A model generated the notes under the pieces. That model worked only from the letters and a program-made list of their open reading frames with translations. It was not told where the DNA came from and did no database searches. Source: JAGVSV01 sp040766135 (GTDB taxonomy: Bacteria > Bacillota > Clostridia > Christensenellales > Aristaeellaceae). From it: a stretch of 34,553 nt of DNA. A program made the position numbers and the translations under genes. This document shows positions 8,206 through 15,840 of the stretch, piece after piece (the stretch's first letter is position 1; each line of letters opens with the position of its first letter). The stretch is from positions 1 to 34,553 of the forward strand of contig JAXGRA010000018.1 in assembly GCA_040766135.1 (NCBI GenBank), read 5' to 3'.

Positions 8206-9243
8206 ATGAGCATCTTCTCCAAGCTGCGCGGGCAGTTCATTGATGTGATCGAATGGGTCGATCCATCCGATAAGGTCATGGTGTACCGCTATGAGGACAA
8301 CAACCGTGAAATCATGATGGGCGCACAGCTGACCGTGCGCGAAAGCCAGGTGGCTATCTTTGTCAACGAGGGCAAGATCGCCGATATCTTCCAGCCCGGC
8401 CGGTATGAGCTGAGCACCCAGAACATGCCCATTATGACCATGCTGAGGAGCTGGAAATACGGCTTCAACAGCCCGTTCAAAAGTGAAGTATACTTCGTCA
8501 ACACCAAGCAGTTCCTCAACCAGAAATGGGGCACCAGCAACCCGGTGATGATGCGCGACAGCGAGTTTGGCATGATCCGCATCCGCGCGTTTGGCGTGTA
8601 TTCCTTCCGCGTGTCCGATCCCGAAGTGTTCCTGAAGGAAGTGTTCGGTACCAGCGACCTGTACACCGTGGACGGTGTAGAAGGGCAGATTAAGCGCACC
8701 ATCGTATCGGCGCTGAGCGATGTCATTGCAGAAAGCAAGATCCCCGCGCTGGATCTGGCGGCCAACTACGATGAGCTAAGCTCGTTTGCGCTGAAATCCA
8801 TCGCGCCGCGGCTGACGCCGCTGGGGCTGAAACTGGAATCCGTGGTGATTGAAAACATCTCCCTGCCGCAGGAGGTGGAGCAGGCCATGGACAAGCGCAC
8901 CTCCATGGGCGTGATGGGCGATTTGAACCGCTACACGCAGTTCCAGGCCGCCGAAGCGCTGCGCGATGCCGCCAAAAACGAGGGCGGCGTGGCCGGTGTG
9001 GGCGCGGGCTTGGGTGCCGGTATGATGATGAACCAGATGATGCAGCAGGCGATGGCAGGCAACCAGCCCGCCCCGCAGCAGGCCACCGTGCCCTGCGTTA
9101 GCTGCAGGGCCGCCATCTCGCCAGCGGCCAAGTTCTGTCCGGAATGCGGCGCCAAGCAGGCCCCCGAAGGCCGCTGCACCGCCTGCAACGCCGAATTGGC
9201 CCCCGGCGCCAAGTTTTGCCCGGAGTGCGGCGCGAAACAATAA
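8206..9243 (+). CDS. SPFH/Band 7 protein with twin zinc ribbons
   Basis: This 345-residue protein resembles the SPFH 'virion core protein' family. Residues about 20-235 form the SPFH-like core (VMVYRYEDNNREIMMGAQLTV, QVAIFVNEGKIADIFQPGRYEL, FGVYSFRVSDP). A Gly/Met-rich linker (GAGLGAGMMMNQMMQQAM) follows. The C-terminus carries two tandem zinc ribbons, each CxxC...CPECGAKQ. No N-terminal membrane segment is visible, unlike flotillins, so it may form cytoplasmic assemblies or attach through partners. The start is ATG 8206 behind AAGGAGG (8195-8202). It is the second gene of the operon with the receiver-like protein and is followed by a strong terminator. Such proteins are often linked to membrane stress, but the role here is not shown by sequence. 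Confidence 0.88.
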   Translation: MSIFSKLRGQFIDVIEWVDPSDKVMVYRYEDNNREIMMGAQLTVRESQVAIFVNEGKIADIFQPGRYELSTQNMPIMTMLRSWKYGFNSPFKSEVYFVNTKQFLNQKWGTSNPVMMRDSEFGMIRIRAFGVYSFRVSDPEVFLKEVFGTSDLYTVDGVEGQIKRTIVSALSDVIAESKIPALDLAANYDELSSFALKSIAPRLTPLGLKLESVVIENISLPQEVEQAMDKRTSMGVMGDLNRYTQFQAAEALRDAAKNEGGVAGVGAGLGAGMMMNQMMQQAMAGNQPAPQQATVPCVSCRAAISPAAKFCPECGAKQAPEGRCTACNAELAPGAKFCPECGAKQ

Positions 9244-9258
9244 TTACGAAATATTCCA

Positions 9259-9300
9259 AATAACCAACAGCCCGGCGAGATGGCCGGGCTGTTGGTTATT
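9259..9300. terminator. Bidirectional terminator, 18-bp perfect stem
   Basis: Positions 9259-9276 pair perfectly with 9283-9300 around the loop GAGATG. The stem includes A/T-rich ends that serve as A- and U-tracts. The TAA stop of the minus-strand hydrolase (9296-9298) lies within the stem itself. Confidence 0.9.
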
Positions 9301-10444
9301 CTGAAATAATAGATTTTTCGGGCGGCTTGTCGTCCTTGTCCTGATCAATACCCAGCGCTTCGGCTGTTCTGCTTACAAGAACTTCCGCCCCTACCGAAAA
9401 GAAGCGGGCGATCAGCTGCCGGACGGCTTTGCGCGTTACGGGGTCTATGCCTTTCATGGCTTTGAGCATGCGCTCGGCGCTGCGCCTGGGGTTTTTGACC
9501 AGCTCGCCCAATGTTTTGCTTTCGGACGCGGACAGCACTTCATACAGCGTGTCTGCAAAGGTGCGCCGCTCGTCCAGGCTCATACGCGCCAGCCACTCAT
9601 CCATCGTTTCATCCATCATCAGGCTGGTGCGCGACAGCTCCTCCCTGCGCACAAAGGCGTGGTTGTGCCGTTCCACTTCCCAGGAAAAAGGGTTGTGCTC
9701 CAACACGCCCACCGCGCGGCTGTACACCACCTGATAGGGCTTGTGCTGGCTTAGCAGCACACCCACCAGCGAGTTTTGCGGCAGCAGCGAGATAATGCGC
9801 GGCGCGATGGCCTGATAGGCGGCGCTGTCTGCACTGGCCGGCGACAGCCCGGGGCCGTCGTTGGTATATACCTGCGCGATGCGGCCTTGCGCCGGGGCAT
9901 CGCAAAAGGTGCTGCCATATACTGCTAAGTTGCCGCCCTTGGAGTGGCCCAACACGATGCTGGGCACGCCGGCATGCTCGTTGATGTATTCCACCGCACG
10001 CCGCTGGGCGGGGGTGGGCTCGTCAAAGGACATGTTCAAATCCTCTTTCCAGCCCGCCAGCGTCAGGTCGGTGCCGCGGAAGCAAACGGCGCGGCGATGA
10101 TCGGGCAGCGTCACCACCATTGCGCAGAACTGCATTTCATCCTCGTGCGAAATATCGTTGACAAAGCCCGATACCAGCAAATCTCCATACCGCGCGCTTT
10201 GCCCGCAGGCATGCAGCAGCTGCAAGCGGTCGCGCAGCAGGATCTCATATATTTTATCGGCCGTTTCATCCTCAAGCGCCTGGGACAGCGCCGACATTGT
10301 TATGCGCGCCGATGGAGATGGCAGCGCGCGCTCCAGCGGCAAATAGACCAGCTGCGCCAATATGGCCTGGTCAATCTCCCCGAAGGGGACATCGCCAAAA
10401 GACGCTGCGCCCATGTCCCGGGCGTAATCAACCATGTTATACAA
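9296..10444 (-). CDS. Alpha/beta-hydrolase of the DUF2974 (Mbeg1-like, lipase class 3-like) type
   Basis: This 382-residue protein carries the nucleophile elbow GHSKGGNLAVYGS with Ser168 and a preceding oxyanion-type strand (AVCFRGTD). These features are typical of the Firmicutes DUF2974 family of putative lipases or thioesterases. The C-terminal 100 residues are helical and charged. The proposed start is TTG 10442-10444, with AAGG eight bases upstream inside the end of bioY. An in-frame ATG at 10435 (MVDYARDM) is the alternative and would shorten it by three residues. It lies three bases after the bioY stop, so it belongs to the same minus-strand operon. No secretion signal is visible. The substrate is unknown. 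Confidence 0.8.
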   Translation of the reverse strand: MYNMVDYARDMGAASFGDVPFGEIDQAILAQLVYLPLERALPSPSARITMSALSQALEDETADKIYEILLRDRLQLLHACGQSARYGDLLVSGFVNDISHEDEMQFCAMVVTLPDHRRAVCFRGTDLTLAGWKEDLNMSFDEPTPAQRRAVEYINEHAGVPSIVLGHSKGGNLAVYGSTFCDAPAQGRIAQVYTNDGPGLSPASADSAAYQAIAPRIISLLPQNSLVGVLLSQHKPYQVVYSRAVGVLEHNPFSWEVERHNHAFVRREELSRTSLMMDETMDEWLARMSLDERRTFADTLYEVLSASESKTLGELVKNPRRSAERMLKAMKGIDPVTRKAVRQLIARFFSVGAEVLVSRTAEALGIDQDKDDKPPEKSIISE

Positions 10445-10447
10445 GCG

Positions 10448-10990
10448 TTATACCTTGGGCACGGCCTGCATCAGGCGCGGCGTCAGTACTGCGGCCAGGG
10501 CGATCTTGACCGCATCGCCGGGTAAAAAGGGCCACACGCAAAACGCTAAGCTTTTGCCTAGGCTGTGCCCCGTGACCACCATGAACCACACCGTGCCCAG
10601 CGCATAGCACACCGCAAGCCCCGCTGAAAACATCGCAACGCGCCCCCACAGCGTGGGCAGCAGCCGGTTGCGCAAAAAGCCGATGATCAGCACGCACAGC
10701 AAATAGCCCAGCAAATAGCCGCCCGTCATGCCAAAACGCGCCCCCCCGCCGCCCTTTAGCCCTGCAAACACCGGCACGCCCACCATCCCCAACAGCAAAA
10801 ACGCCGCCACCGACAGCATGCTGTACAGGGGGGGCAGCACCGCGCCGCACAGGTACACCGCCAGCAGTGCCAAGTTGATGGGCACCATGGGCAGGGGAAT
10901 CATCAGCTGCGAGCACACCGCGATGGCGGCGGTAAACAGCGCGGACAGCATCAGCCCCTGGGTACTAATTTTTTGTCTGAAAACATTCAT
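10448..10990 (-). CDS. bioY: Biotin transporter substrate-binding S component BioY
   Basis: This 180-residue hydrophobic protein has about six membrane helices and the BioY pattern: an N-terminal SALFTAAIAVCSQLMIPLPMVPINLALLAVYLCG segment (given here as a position guide near residues 16-50), then GGYLLGYLLC and a C-terminal FLPGDAVKIALAAVL. BioY captures biotin for an ECF-type transporter energised by EcfA1A2T, whose genes are not in this window. The start is ATG 10990 with AAGGAA upstream. A longer open frame begins 24 codons earlier but lies inside the preceding gene. The ATG overlaps the TGA of the GH78-like gene as ATGA, so biotin uptake is translationally coupled to a glycosidase, which is unusual. 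No biotin operator is seen. Confidence 0.92.
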   Translation of the reverse strand: MNVFRQKISTQGLMLSALFTAAIAVCSQLMIPLPMVPINLALLAVYLCGAVLPPLYSMLSVAAFLLLGMVGVPVFAGLKGGGGARFGMTGGYLLGYLLCVLIIGFLRNRLLPTLWGRVAMFSAGLAVCYALGTVWFMVVTGHSLGKSLAFCVWPFLPGDAVKIALAAVLTPRLMQAVPKV

Positions 10991-13086
10991 TGTTGTGGTT
11001 CCTTGATACGTAAAACATATTTGGCATAGAAATATACGGGGATGGCCGACCATCCGTGGCACAGGCTGCCGGCGTTGTCAAAGTCCCACGCGCCGCGCTC
11101 GGTTTCCCAGAACGAGGTCGCGCCCTGCTTTAGCATGCGCCCCCACACCTGGCGGATGTCGTCTATCACATGGGGCAGCAGGGATGGGTCTGTCAGCAGC
11201 GCCTCATATTTGTAAAACCGGTAGGCTAAGCTGGTGGGGATCAGCTGTCCATCGGGCGCGCGCATCTTTTCGCGCAGCATGCGGGCAACTTGCGGCGTAC
11301 AGGCACCTGCCAGCATCACTAAGGATTGCGTCAATTCCGCATAATGCGCGGCCAGCGGTGAATCATCATGGGTCAGGTACGTGCGGTAGGCACCGGCATT
11401 GGCGTCATAGAAATGGTTCAGCCCCTCCCGCAATGTATCGGCATGCATGCGCCAGATATCCTGGCCCGACATATCCGCCATGGCGGTCAGCGCCATCACG
11501 CACAGCGCCTGTATGGGCGCGGCGATGTCGGTGCTGGCCTGTTGCTGCTGGCCAAGATAGCCGTGCAGGCCGTCCTGCCACTCATAAAAATGCCACAGCC
11601 CTTTTTCCTGCGGCAGCACGATCAGGCCCTCGGCGTTGATAAGGCGCAGGAACCATGCCAGGATGTTTTCCATCACGGGCAGCATATCCTTTGCAAAATC
11701 CTCATCGCCGGTATAGGTCAGGTAATCCTGCACCGCCAAAATAAACGCCAGCGAAAAGGACGGGATGGTGATGTCGCCCTCGGCGGGGGCGCAGATCTCC
11801 AGCAGGCCGTTGGGCTTTTGTCCCTGCGCCAGCAGCTGGAGGCTGGCGCGCGGGAACTCCCCGCCCTTAAATACATAATAGCCGCTGAGCATTTGCAGCC
11901 TGCTGTCCATTGCATACAGCGCCTGCTCGCGCCAGGGGCAGTCCTCATAATGCTCATGCATGCACAGCAGCAGCGTGCGGATGCTGACATCACGGATGCG
12001 CTGATCCAGGTGATCGGGCAATTCCAGCGCGGGCAAAGGCTGCACGGGATAGGGCGTTTCGGCCAGGCTCAACGTGTGCAGCGTCAACGAATCGGTGGGC
12101 GCCATGACCATCAGATACCGCCCGGCCAGCCGCCGGAAGGGATGCATAAAGGCATTGCGCCCGGCTTTCAAGTGCACCACGCAGGCAAACTGCCGCCCGC
12201 CCACGCTGGTGCGCACGCGCAGGTCGTCCAGATGCTCGCCAAAGCCCACCAACAGCTGGCAATCCTGGGGCACTGTGATATCCAGCATCAGCAGCCCCGC
12301 GCGCTCCTTTTCCATATCCACCACGGCAAACACATTGGGCTGCGCAGCGCGCAGGGTCAGCCCCTCCGGGGCTATTTGCGGCGGTGCCTCCCGCAGCCCG
12401 GTCATGGCACGCAGCGGCAAAAAGGCCAGCGCAGCGCTTTGCATGCGGTCACCGGCGAGCTGGTCGGCATCGGCCTCAATATAGGTGCCCTGCGCCACCA
12501 TGTAGGACGCCGCGGGTGCTTCCTCCAGCAAGCGCGCAATGGAGCGCGGGCTTAAGCGCGGCCGGTAGGACAGCGCCACGGCGTCCTGCCAGCCCGAACC
12601 AGTCTGATACCCGGGGCTGCGCCAATCATCCTGCGCGCGCATGTCATAGCGGAAGCTAAATGATAATTGCGGCGTTATTTTTTCCACCGGGCCTGACACA
12701 TACGCAGGCGAGCGGCGGCACAGCGTGGCGCTGTCGCTGCGCGCGGCAACCTGCCCGTCTACATGCACCTCAAACCACAGCGCAGCCGGGCCCTTGCGGT
12801 AGACAAAGCTGCTCTCGCCCTGGCACCAGGCCTGAATGGCCAGATGATTATGCCCGGGCACCAGCAGCGGCGTGATATCGATTTCGTCCATCACCTTGTC
12901 ATCGGGGTAATCCGCATATTGCGAGGCCACCACGCGCTGGCCGTTGAGCCACACCGCATACTGCGACCCGGCGGAAATCCGCAGCCAGGCCTGCGCATTT
13001 GCATGCGCCGAAAAGCCCGTCAGAAAATCCGCATAGGCGTTGACCATGGGTTCGGTTTCGGTCAGCCAGATCCATGTTGTACTCAT
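10987..13086 (-). CDS. GH78-like alpha-L-rhamnosidase family protein
   Basis: This 699-residue protein lacks a signal peptide. The first 180 residues are beta-rich, including SQYAVWLNGQRV, a sugar-binding-like fold typical of GH78 N-termini. An (alpha/alpha)6 barrel follows from about residue 360. EDCPWREQALYAMDSR (Glu387) matches the conserved CPxRE segment, and GATSFWETERGAWDF (Glu661) matches the region of the general base. It is shorter than the GH78 at 4610 and only distantly similar, so the sugar specificity may differ. The start is ATG 13086 behind AGGAGGAG, with a promoter at 13113-13141. It heads an operon with bioY and the DUF2974 hydrolase. Confidence 0.8.
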   Translation of the reverse strand: MSTTWIWLTETEPMVNAYADFLTGFSAHANAQAWLRISAGSQYAVWLNGQRVVASQYADYPDDKVMDEIDITPLLVPGHNHLAIQAWCQGESSFVYRKGPAALWFEVHVDGQVAARSDSATLCRRSPAYVSGPVEKITPQLSFSFRYDMRAQDDWRSPGYQTGSGWQDAVALSYRPRLSPRSIARLLEEAPAASYMVAQGTYIEADADQLAGDRMQSAALAFLPLRAMTGLREAPPQIAPEGLTLRAAQPNVFAVVDMEKERAGLLMLDITVPQDCQLLVGFGEHLDDLRVRTSVGGRQFACVVHLKAGRNAFMHPFRRLAGRYLMVMAPTDSLTLHTLSLAETPYPVQPLPALELPDHLDQRIRDVSIRTLLLCMHEHYEDCPWREQALYAMDSRLQMLSGYYVFKGGEFPRASLQLLAQGQKPNGLLEICAPAEGDITIPSFSLAFILAVQDYLTYTGDEDFAKDMLPVMENILAWFLRLINAEGLIVLPQEKGLWHFYEWQDGLHGYLGQQQQASTDIAAPIQALCVMALTAMADMSGQDIWRMHADTLREGLNHFYDANAGAYRTYLTHDDSPLAAHYAELTQSLVMLAGACTPQVARMLREKMRAPDGQLIPTSLAYRFYKYEALLTDPSLLPHVIDDIRQVWGRMLKQGATSFWETERGAWDFDNAGSLCHGWSAIPVYFYAKYVLRIKEPQQ

Positions 13087-13112
13087 TTTGGCTCCTCCTG
13101 TTGTATGCGGTT

Positions 13113-13141
13113 ATCATACATGGCCGTCCCCATGGGGTCAA
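13113..13141 (-). promoter_or_regulatory. Promoter of the GH78-like / bioY operon
   Basis: On the minus strand TTGACC (13136-13141) and TATGAT (13113-13118) are 17 bases apart, 27 bases before the start codon. Confidence 0.7.
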
Positions 13142-13208
13142 CCGCACAAATCCAAACGCCCGGCGCGCGGGAAAAAACGCGCGCAAGAATCCAAATGCGC
13201 ATGATCGG

Positions 13209-13237
13209 TTGACGCGTGCGCTCTCCCTTTTTATACT
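13209..13237 (+). promoter_or_regulatory. Strong promoter of the small regulator pair
   Basis: TTGACG (13209-13214) and TATACT (13232-13237) have a 17-base spacer. The predicted transcription start near 13244 falls just before the LexA-like palindrome at 13250. Confidence 0.8.
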
Positions 13238-13249
13238 GGCAACGAAACG

Positions 13250-13263
13250 AGAACATATGTTCT
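13250..13263. promoter_or_regulatory. LexA (SOS) box
   Basis: AGAACATATGTTCT is a perfect 14-bp palindrome. Its GAACATATGTTC core fits the Gram-positive LexA consensus (GAAC RNRY GTTC). It sits just downstream of the predicted transcription start, where a bound repressor would block the promoter. The HTH protein encoded immediately downstream could instead be the one that binds it. Confidence 0.75.
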
Positions 13264-13284
13264 ATTAAGGAAGGAGAGGAGAAC

Positions 13285-13491
13285 ATGCACGACAATCAGG
13301 GGACAAACCGCTTGGCGGCACGCCTGGCGTTGGCGGGCGTAAAACGCCGCAGGGCCGCGGGCGCTACGTATGTCAGCTACTCGGCGCTCAACCGCAAGCT
13401 GCGCGGCGACCGGCCGCTGTCCGCTGCCGATGCGCAGCGCCTGAACCAGCTGGCCGTGCGCGGCCGCCCTGCGCCCAAGGAGAGCCCATGA
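13285..13491 (+). CDS. Small Cro-like helix-turn-helix protein
   Basis: This basic 68-residue protein runs NRLAARLALAGVKRRRAAGA, then YVSYSALNRKLRGDRPLSA, then DAQRLNQLAVRGR. The S-x-L-N-R-K-L-R-G-x-R-P-L-S pattern resembles the recognition helix and wing of short phage-type HTH proteins, where it usually reads 'ls.klnGkr.fs..Ea..i...l'. Helix 2 is unusual because KRRRAAGA replaces the expected QxxLAxxLG, so DNA binding could be altered. The start is ATG 13285 behind AAGGAGAGGAG; upstream in-frame starts would include the promoter and palindrome. Its stop overlaps the next start (ATGA). Placement behind a LexA-type box suggests DNA-damage control. Confidence 0.65.
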   Translation: MHDNQGTNRLAARLALAGVKRRRAAGATYVSYSALNRKLRGDRPLSAADAQRLNQLAVRGRPAPKESP

Positions 13492-13880
13492 CCGCGCAGC
13501 AATTTGTAGAAACCGTGGCCGAATATGACCGCCGCCTGCGCCATTACTTAGCATTGCAAGCCTGGCTGCAGGAACAGCTGGAAGAGTGCGACGACACATC
13601 GCTGGGCCGGCAAACGCGCGCCACATTGACCCAGCGCTCCCAGGAATTATCCCAGGGCATTGAGGATGCCTACCAGGCGTTGGCGCAGCAAAAGCGCAAG
13701 GTGCGCCATCTGATTGATCGCCTGCCTGACCGTGATGAGCGCCAGGCGCTTACGCTGCGGTTTGTGGACCTGATGCCCCATCAAAAAGCCGCGGAGGCCA
13801 TGTACATCAGCGAGCGCCATCTATACCGCATCCAGAAAAAAGCGCTGATGCATTTGGAAGGGTTGTTTCATTCATCTTGA
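13488..13880 (+). CDS. Phage-type sigma-70 region-4-like regulator
   Basis: This 130-residue protein has a helical N-terminal half rich in Gln/Glu/Arg, probably coiled coil. The C-terminal part reads LIDRLPDRDERQALTLRFVDLMPHQKAAEAMYISERHLYRIQKKALMHLE (given as residues about 74-124). That is the pattern of sigma region 4 or of phage late regulators of the DUF1492/ArpU/RinA type: a 'xLpd.-r..l.lRy.....-..ia..m..s.r.v.r....al..l' layout. It overlaps the HTH gene by four bases and shares its promoter. No phage structural, packaging or integrase genes are nearby, so this is either a remnant or a domesticated switch. The target promoter is unknown. Confidence 0.7.
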   Translation: MTAQQFVETVAEYDRRLRHYLALQAWLQEQLEECDDTSLGRQTRATLTQRSQELSQGIEDAYQALAQQKRKVRHLIDRLPDRDERQALTLRFVDLMPHQKAAEAMYISERHLYRIQKKALMHLEGLFHSS

Positions 13881-13905
13881 AAATAATGCCATGCGACTGT
13901 ATAAT
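13877..13905 (+). promoter_or_regulatory. Promoter of the lysA-like gene
   Basis: TTGAAA (13877-13882) and TATAAT (13900-13905) have a 17-base spacer. The -35 box overlaps the stop codon of the preceding gene. Transcription would start near 13912, which rules out the upstream start codon at 13891. Confidence 0.8.
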
Positions 13906-13932
13906 CATACAACCATGAAAGGGGGAAGGTGT

Positions 13933-15177
13933 ATGCCCAATTTCAGTGTCCCGGACGAAGTGTTTTTGCGGGCGGCCCAGCAGTTTCCCACGCCGTTTTA
14001 TCTGTATGATGAGCGCGGCATCCGTCAAACCGCGCGCGATGTGCAGGCCGCATTCGCCTGGTGCCCGTCGTTTAAGGAGCATTTTGCCGTCAAGGCGCTG
14101 CCCAACCCCATCATTTTGCGCATTTTGCAGCAGGAGGGCTGCGGCTTTGACTGCGCCTCGCTGACCGAGCTGCTGCTGGTGGAGCGCATCGGCACCCACG
14201 GCGAGGACATCATGTTCAGCGCCAATGCCATGCCGCCGGAGGAGTTTGACAAGGCGCGCGCCATGGGTGCGTTGATTAACTTAGATGATATTTCCGATAT
14301 TGACACATTGCGCGACCATGGCGGCATCCCGGACACTGTATGCGTGCGCTATAACCCCGGCGGGGATTTTCAGTTAAGCAACGCCATCATCGGCAAGCCC
14401 GGAGAGAGCAAGTATGGCTGGACGCGCGCGCAGCTGGTGCCGGGGCTGCTCAAATTAAAAAGCTTGGGCATGAAAGCCTTTGGCATACACGCCTTTTTAG
14501 CCAGCATCACGATGGATGCTGCTTATTATCCGGCGCTGGCGCGTCTGCTGTTTCAAACGGCCAAAGAGGTGCAGCGCGAGGTAGGATTGCCGCTGCGGTT
14601 TGTCAACCTGTCCGGCGGCATCGGCATCCCCTACCGCCCGGAGGAACAGCCCATTGACATCCTGTACGTGGGCGAGCAGGTGCGCCGGGAATATGTCGCT
14701 GCCTTTGGCGCGCCGCAGGACGCCGGTATTGGCATCCGCGCCGAGCTGGGGCGCTACATGACCGGCCCGCATGGCTGGCTGGTGACGCGCGCCATGCACG
14801 AAAAGGACACGCACAAGCGCTTTTTGGGCGTGGATGCCTGCGCCGCCAACCTGCTGCGGCCTGCCATGTACGGCGCCTATCACCACATCCACATTGCGGG
14901 CCGCCGCGACGAGCCCGCCACCACGATGTATGACGTAACAGGCTCCCTGTGCGAAAACAACGATAAATTTGCCATCAACCGCATGCTTCCCAAAGTGAAC
15001 ATGGGCGATGTGCTGGTTATCCACGATGGCGGCGCGCACGCCTATGCCATGGGCTATCAATACAACGGCCGCCTGCGCAGCGCAGAAATCCTGTATACCC
15101 AGGATGATGGTTTTCGCCTAATCCGCCGCGCCGAAACGCCGGAGGATTACTTTGCCACGATGGTGTGGCCAAGTTGA
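13933..15177 (+). CDS. lysA: Diaminopimelate decarboxylase-type PLP enzyme (fold type III)
   Basis: This 414-residue enzyme has an alanine-racemase-type barrel followed by a beta domain. Lys54 in HFAVKALPNP is the Schiff-base lysine. FDCASLTELLLV, LSGGIGIP, the phosphate-binding ELGRYMTGP segment, GSLCENNDKFA with Cys340, and DGGAHAYAMGYQYNG match the LysA family. The reaction would be decarboxylation of meso-diaminopimelate to lysine; related decarboxylases for ornithine or carboxynorspermidine are less likely but not excluded. The start is ATG 13933, preceded by AAAGGGGGAAGG and 20 bases downstream of the predicted transcription start. The gene stands alone, with no other lysine gene next to it. 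Confidence 0.82.
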   Translation: MPNFSVPDEVFLRAAQQFPTPFYLYDERGIRQTARDVQAAFAWCPSFKEHFAVKALPNPIILRILQQEGCGFDCASLTELLLVERIGTHGEDIMFSANAMPPEEFDKARAMGALINLDDISDIDTLRDHGGIPDTVCVRYNPGGDFQLSNAIIGKPGESKYGWTRAQLVPGLLKLKSLGMKAFGIHAFLASITMDAAYYPALARLLFQTAKEVQREVGLPLRFVNLSGGIGIPYRPEEQPIDILYVGEQVRREYVAAFGAPQDAGIGIRAELGRYMTGPHGWLVTRAMHEKDTHKRFLGVDACAANLLRPAMYGAYHHIHIAGRRDEPATTMYDVTGSLCENNDKFAINRMLPKVNMGDVLVIHDGGAHAYAMGYQYNGRLRSAEILYTQDDGFRLIRRAETPEDYFATMVWPS

Positions 15178-15182
15178 CGATA

Positions 15183-15226
15183 AGCACCAAGTCAAGCACC
15201 AAGTCAGCTGCTGCCTGACTTGGTGC
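15183..15226. terminator. Hairpin with a duplicated left arm between convergent genes
   Basis: GCACCAAGTCAG (15196-15207) pairs with 15215-15226 around a 7-base loop. The 12 bases AGCACCAAGTCA occur twice in tandem (15183-15194, 15195-15206), so two alternative left arms exist. It lies between the convergent lysA-like and GNAT genes. No clear U-tract follows on either strand, so the terminator call is tentative. Confidence 0.5.
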
Positions 15227-15246
15227 AAATGGTCCCTATTTACGTT

Positions 15247-15825
15247 TTAACCCCGCTGCGCCAGTATATCAGCCACCATCTTGGCATCCAATGCCGTGAT
15301 GGGCACGGGTTCGGCCGGTGGGGTGGTGCTGTCATTGAGCTGCAGGCCATAGTAGGCCACATCCCGCCAGGCGCCGCACTTGTAGCCCGCGCCCTTGAAC
15401 AGCCCAATCAGGGAAAAACCGTACGATGTTTGAAGGTGCACGCTGGCCGGATTGGGCAGCACGATGGAGGCGTACAGGTGCCGCAGCCCCTGCGCGCGGC
15501 CAAGCGCAATTAACTTGCCATAGATGCGCTTGCCCAGGCCGTGGCCGGTAGCGTCCTTGTGCAAATACAGGCTGCCCTCGCCGCACCAACGGTAGCCCGC
15601 GCGCTCGCGGTAGCGGCTGATATAGCCATAACCGATGATGCGCCTTGCCTGCTCTGCCACGATATAGGGATACATGGCCGATATCTGCTCCACGCGCTGT
15701 GTAAACGCGGATAGCGTGGGCACGGTTTCTTCAAACGTTACGGGCTGGTCAATATAGGGCGCATAAATAGCCAGCAGCTGTGCTGCATCGTCCGGCGTGG
15801 CTAAGCGCAGGGTAATGTCGGGCAT
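15247..15825 (-). CDS. GNAT acetyltransferase of the phosphinothricin/amino-acid N-acetyltransferase type
   Basis: This 192-residue GNAT protein begins ITLRLATPDDAAQLLAIYAPYIDQPVTFEE, the pattern of Pat/MddA-type enzymes that acetylate amino acids or phosphinothricin-like compounds. The acetyl-CoA loop is HKDATGHGLGKRIYGKLI, followed by NPASVHLQTSYGF, typical of motif B. The start ATG 15825 has AAAGGAAA upstream. It lies 15 bases behind the flavodoxin-like gene and is probably co-transcribed with it. The natural substrate cannot be told from sequence. Confidence 0.85.
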   Translation of the reverse strand: MPDITLRLATPDDAAQLLAIYAPYIDQPVTFEETVPTLSAFTQRVEQISAMYPYIVAEQARRIIGYGYISRYRERAGYRWCGEGSLYLHKDATGHGLGKRIYGKLIALGRAQGLRHLYASIVLPNPASVHLQTSYGFSLIGLFKGAGYKCGAWRDVAYYGLQLNDSTTPPAEPVPITALDAKMVADILAQRG

Positions 15826-15840
15826 GGGAATTTCCTTTCT

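Noticed and set aside
11368..12555. 395-codon plus-strand open frame opposite the GH78-like gene
   Set aside because: Gln/His-rich composition and absence of motifs mark it as a shadow; the minus-strand frame has clear GH78 signatures.
13285..13880. Prophage or integrative element
   Set aside because: The two genes are phage-like regulators, but no integrase, packaging, structural or lysis genes and no attachment repeats are seen on either side.
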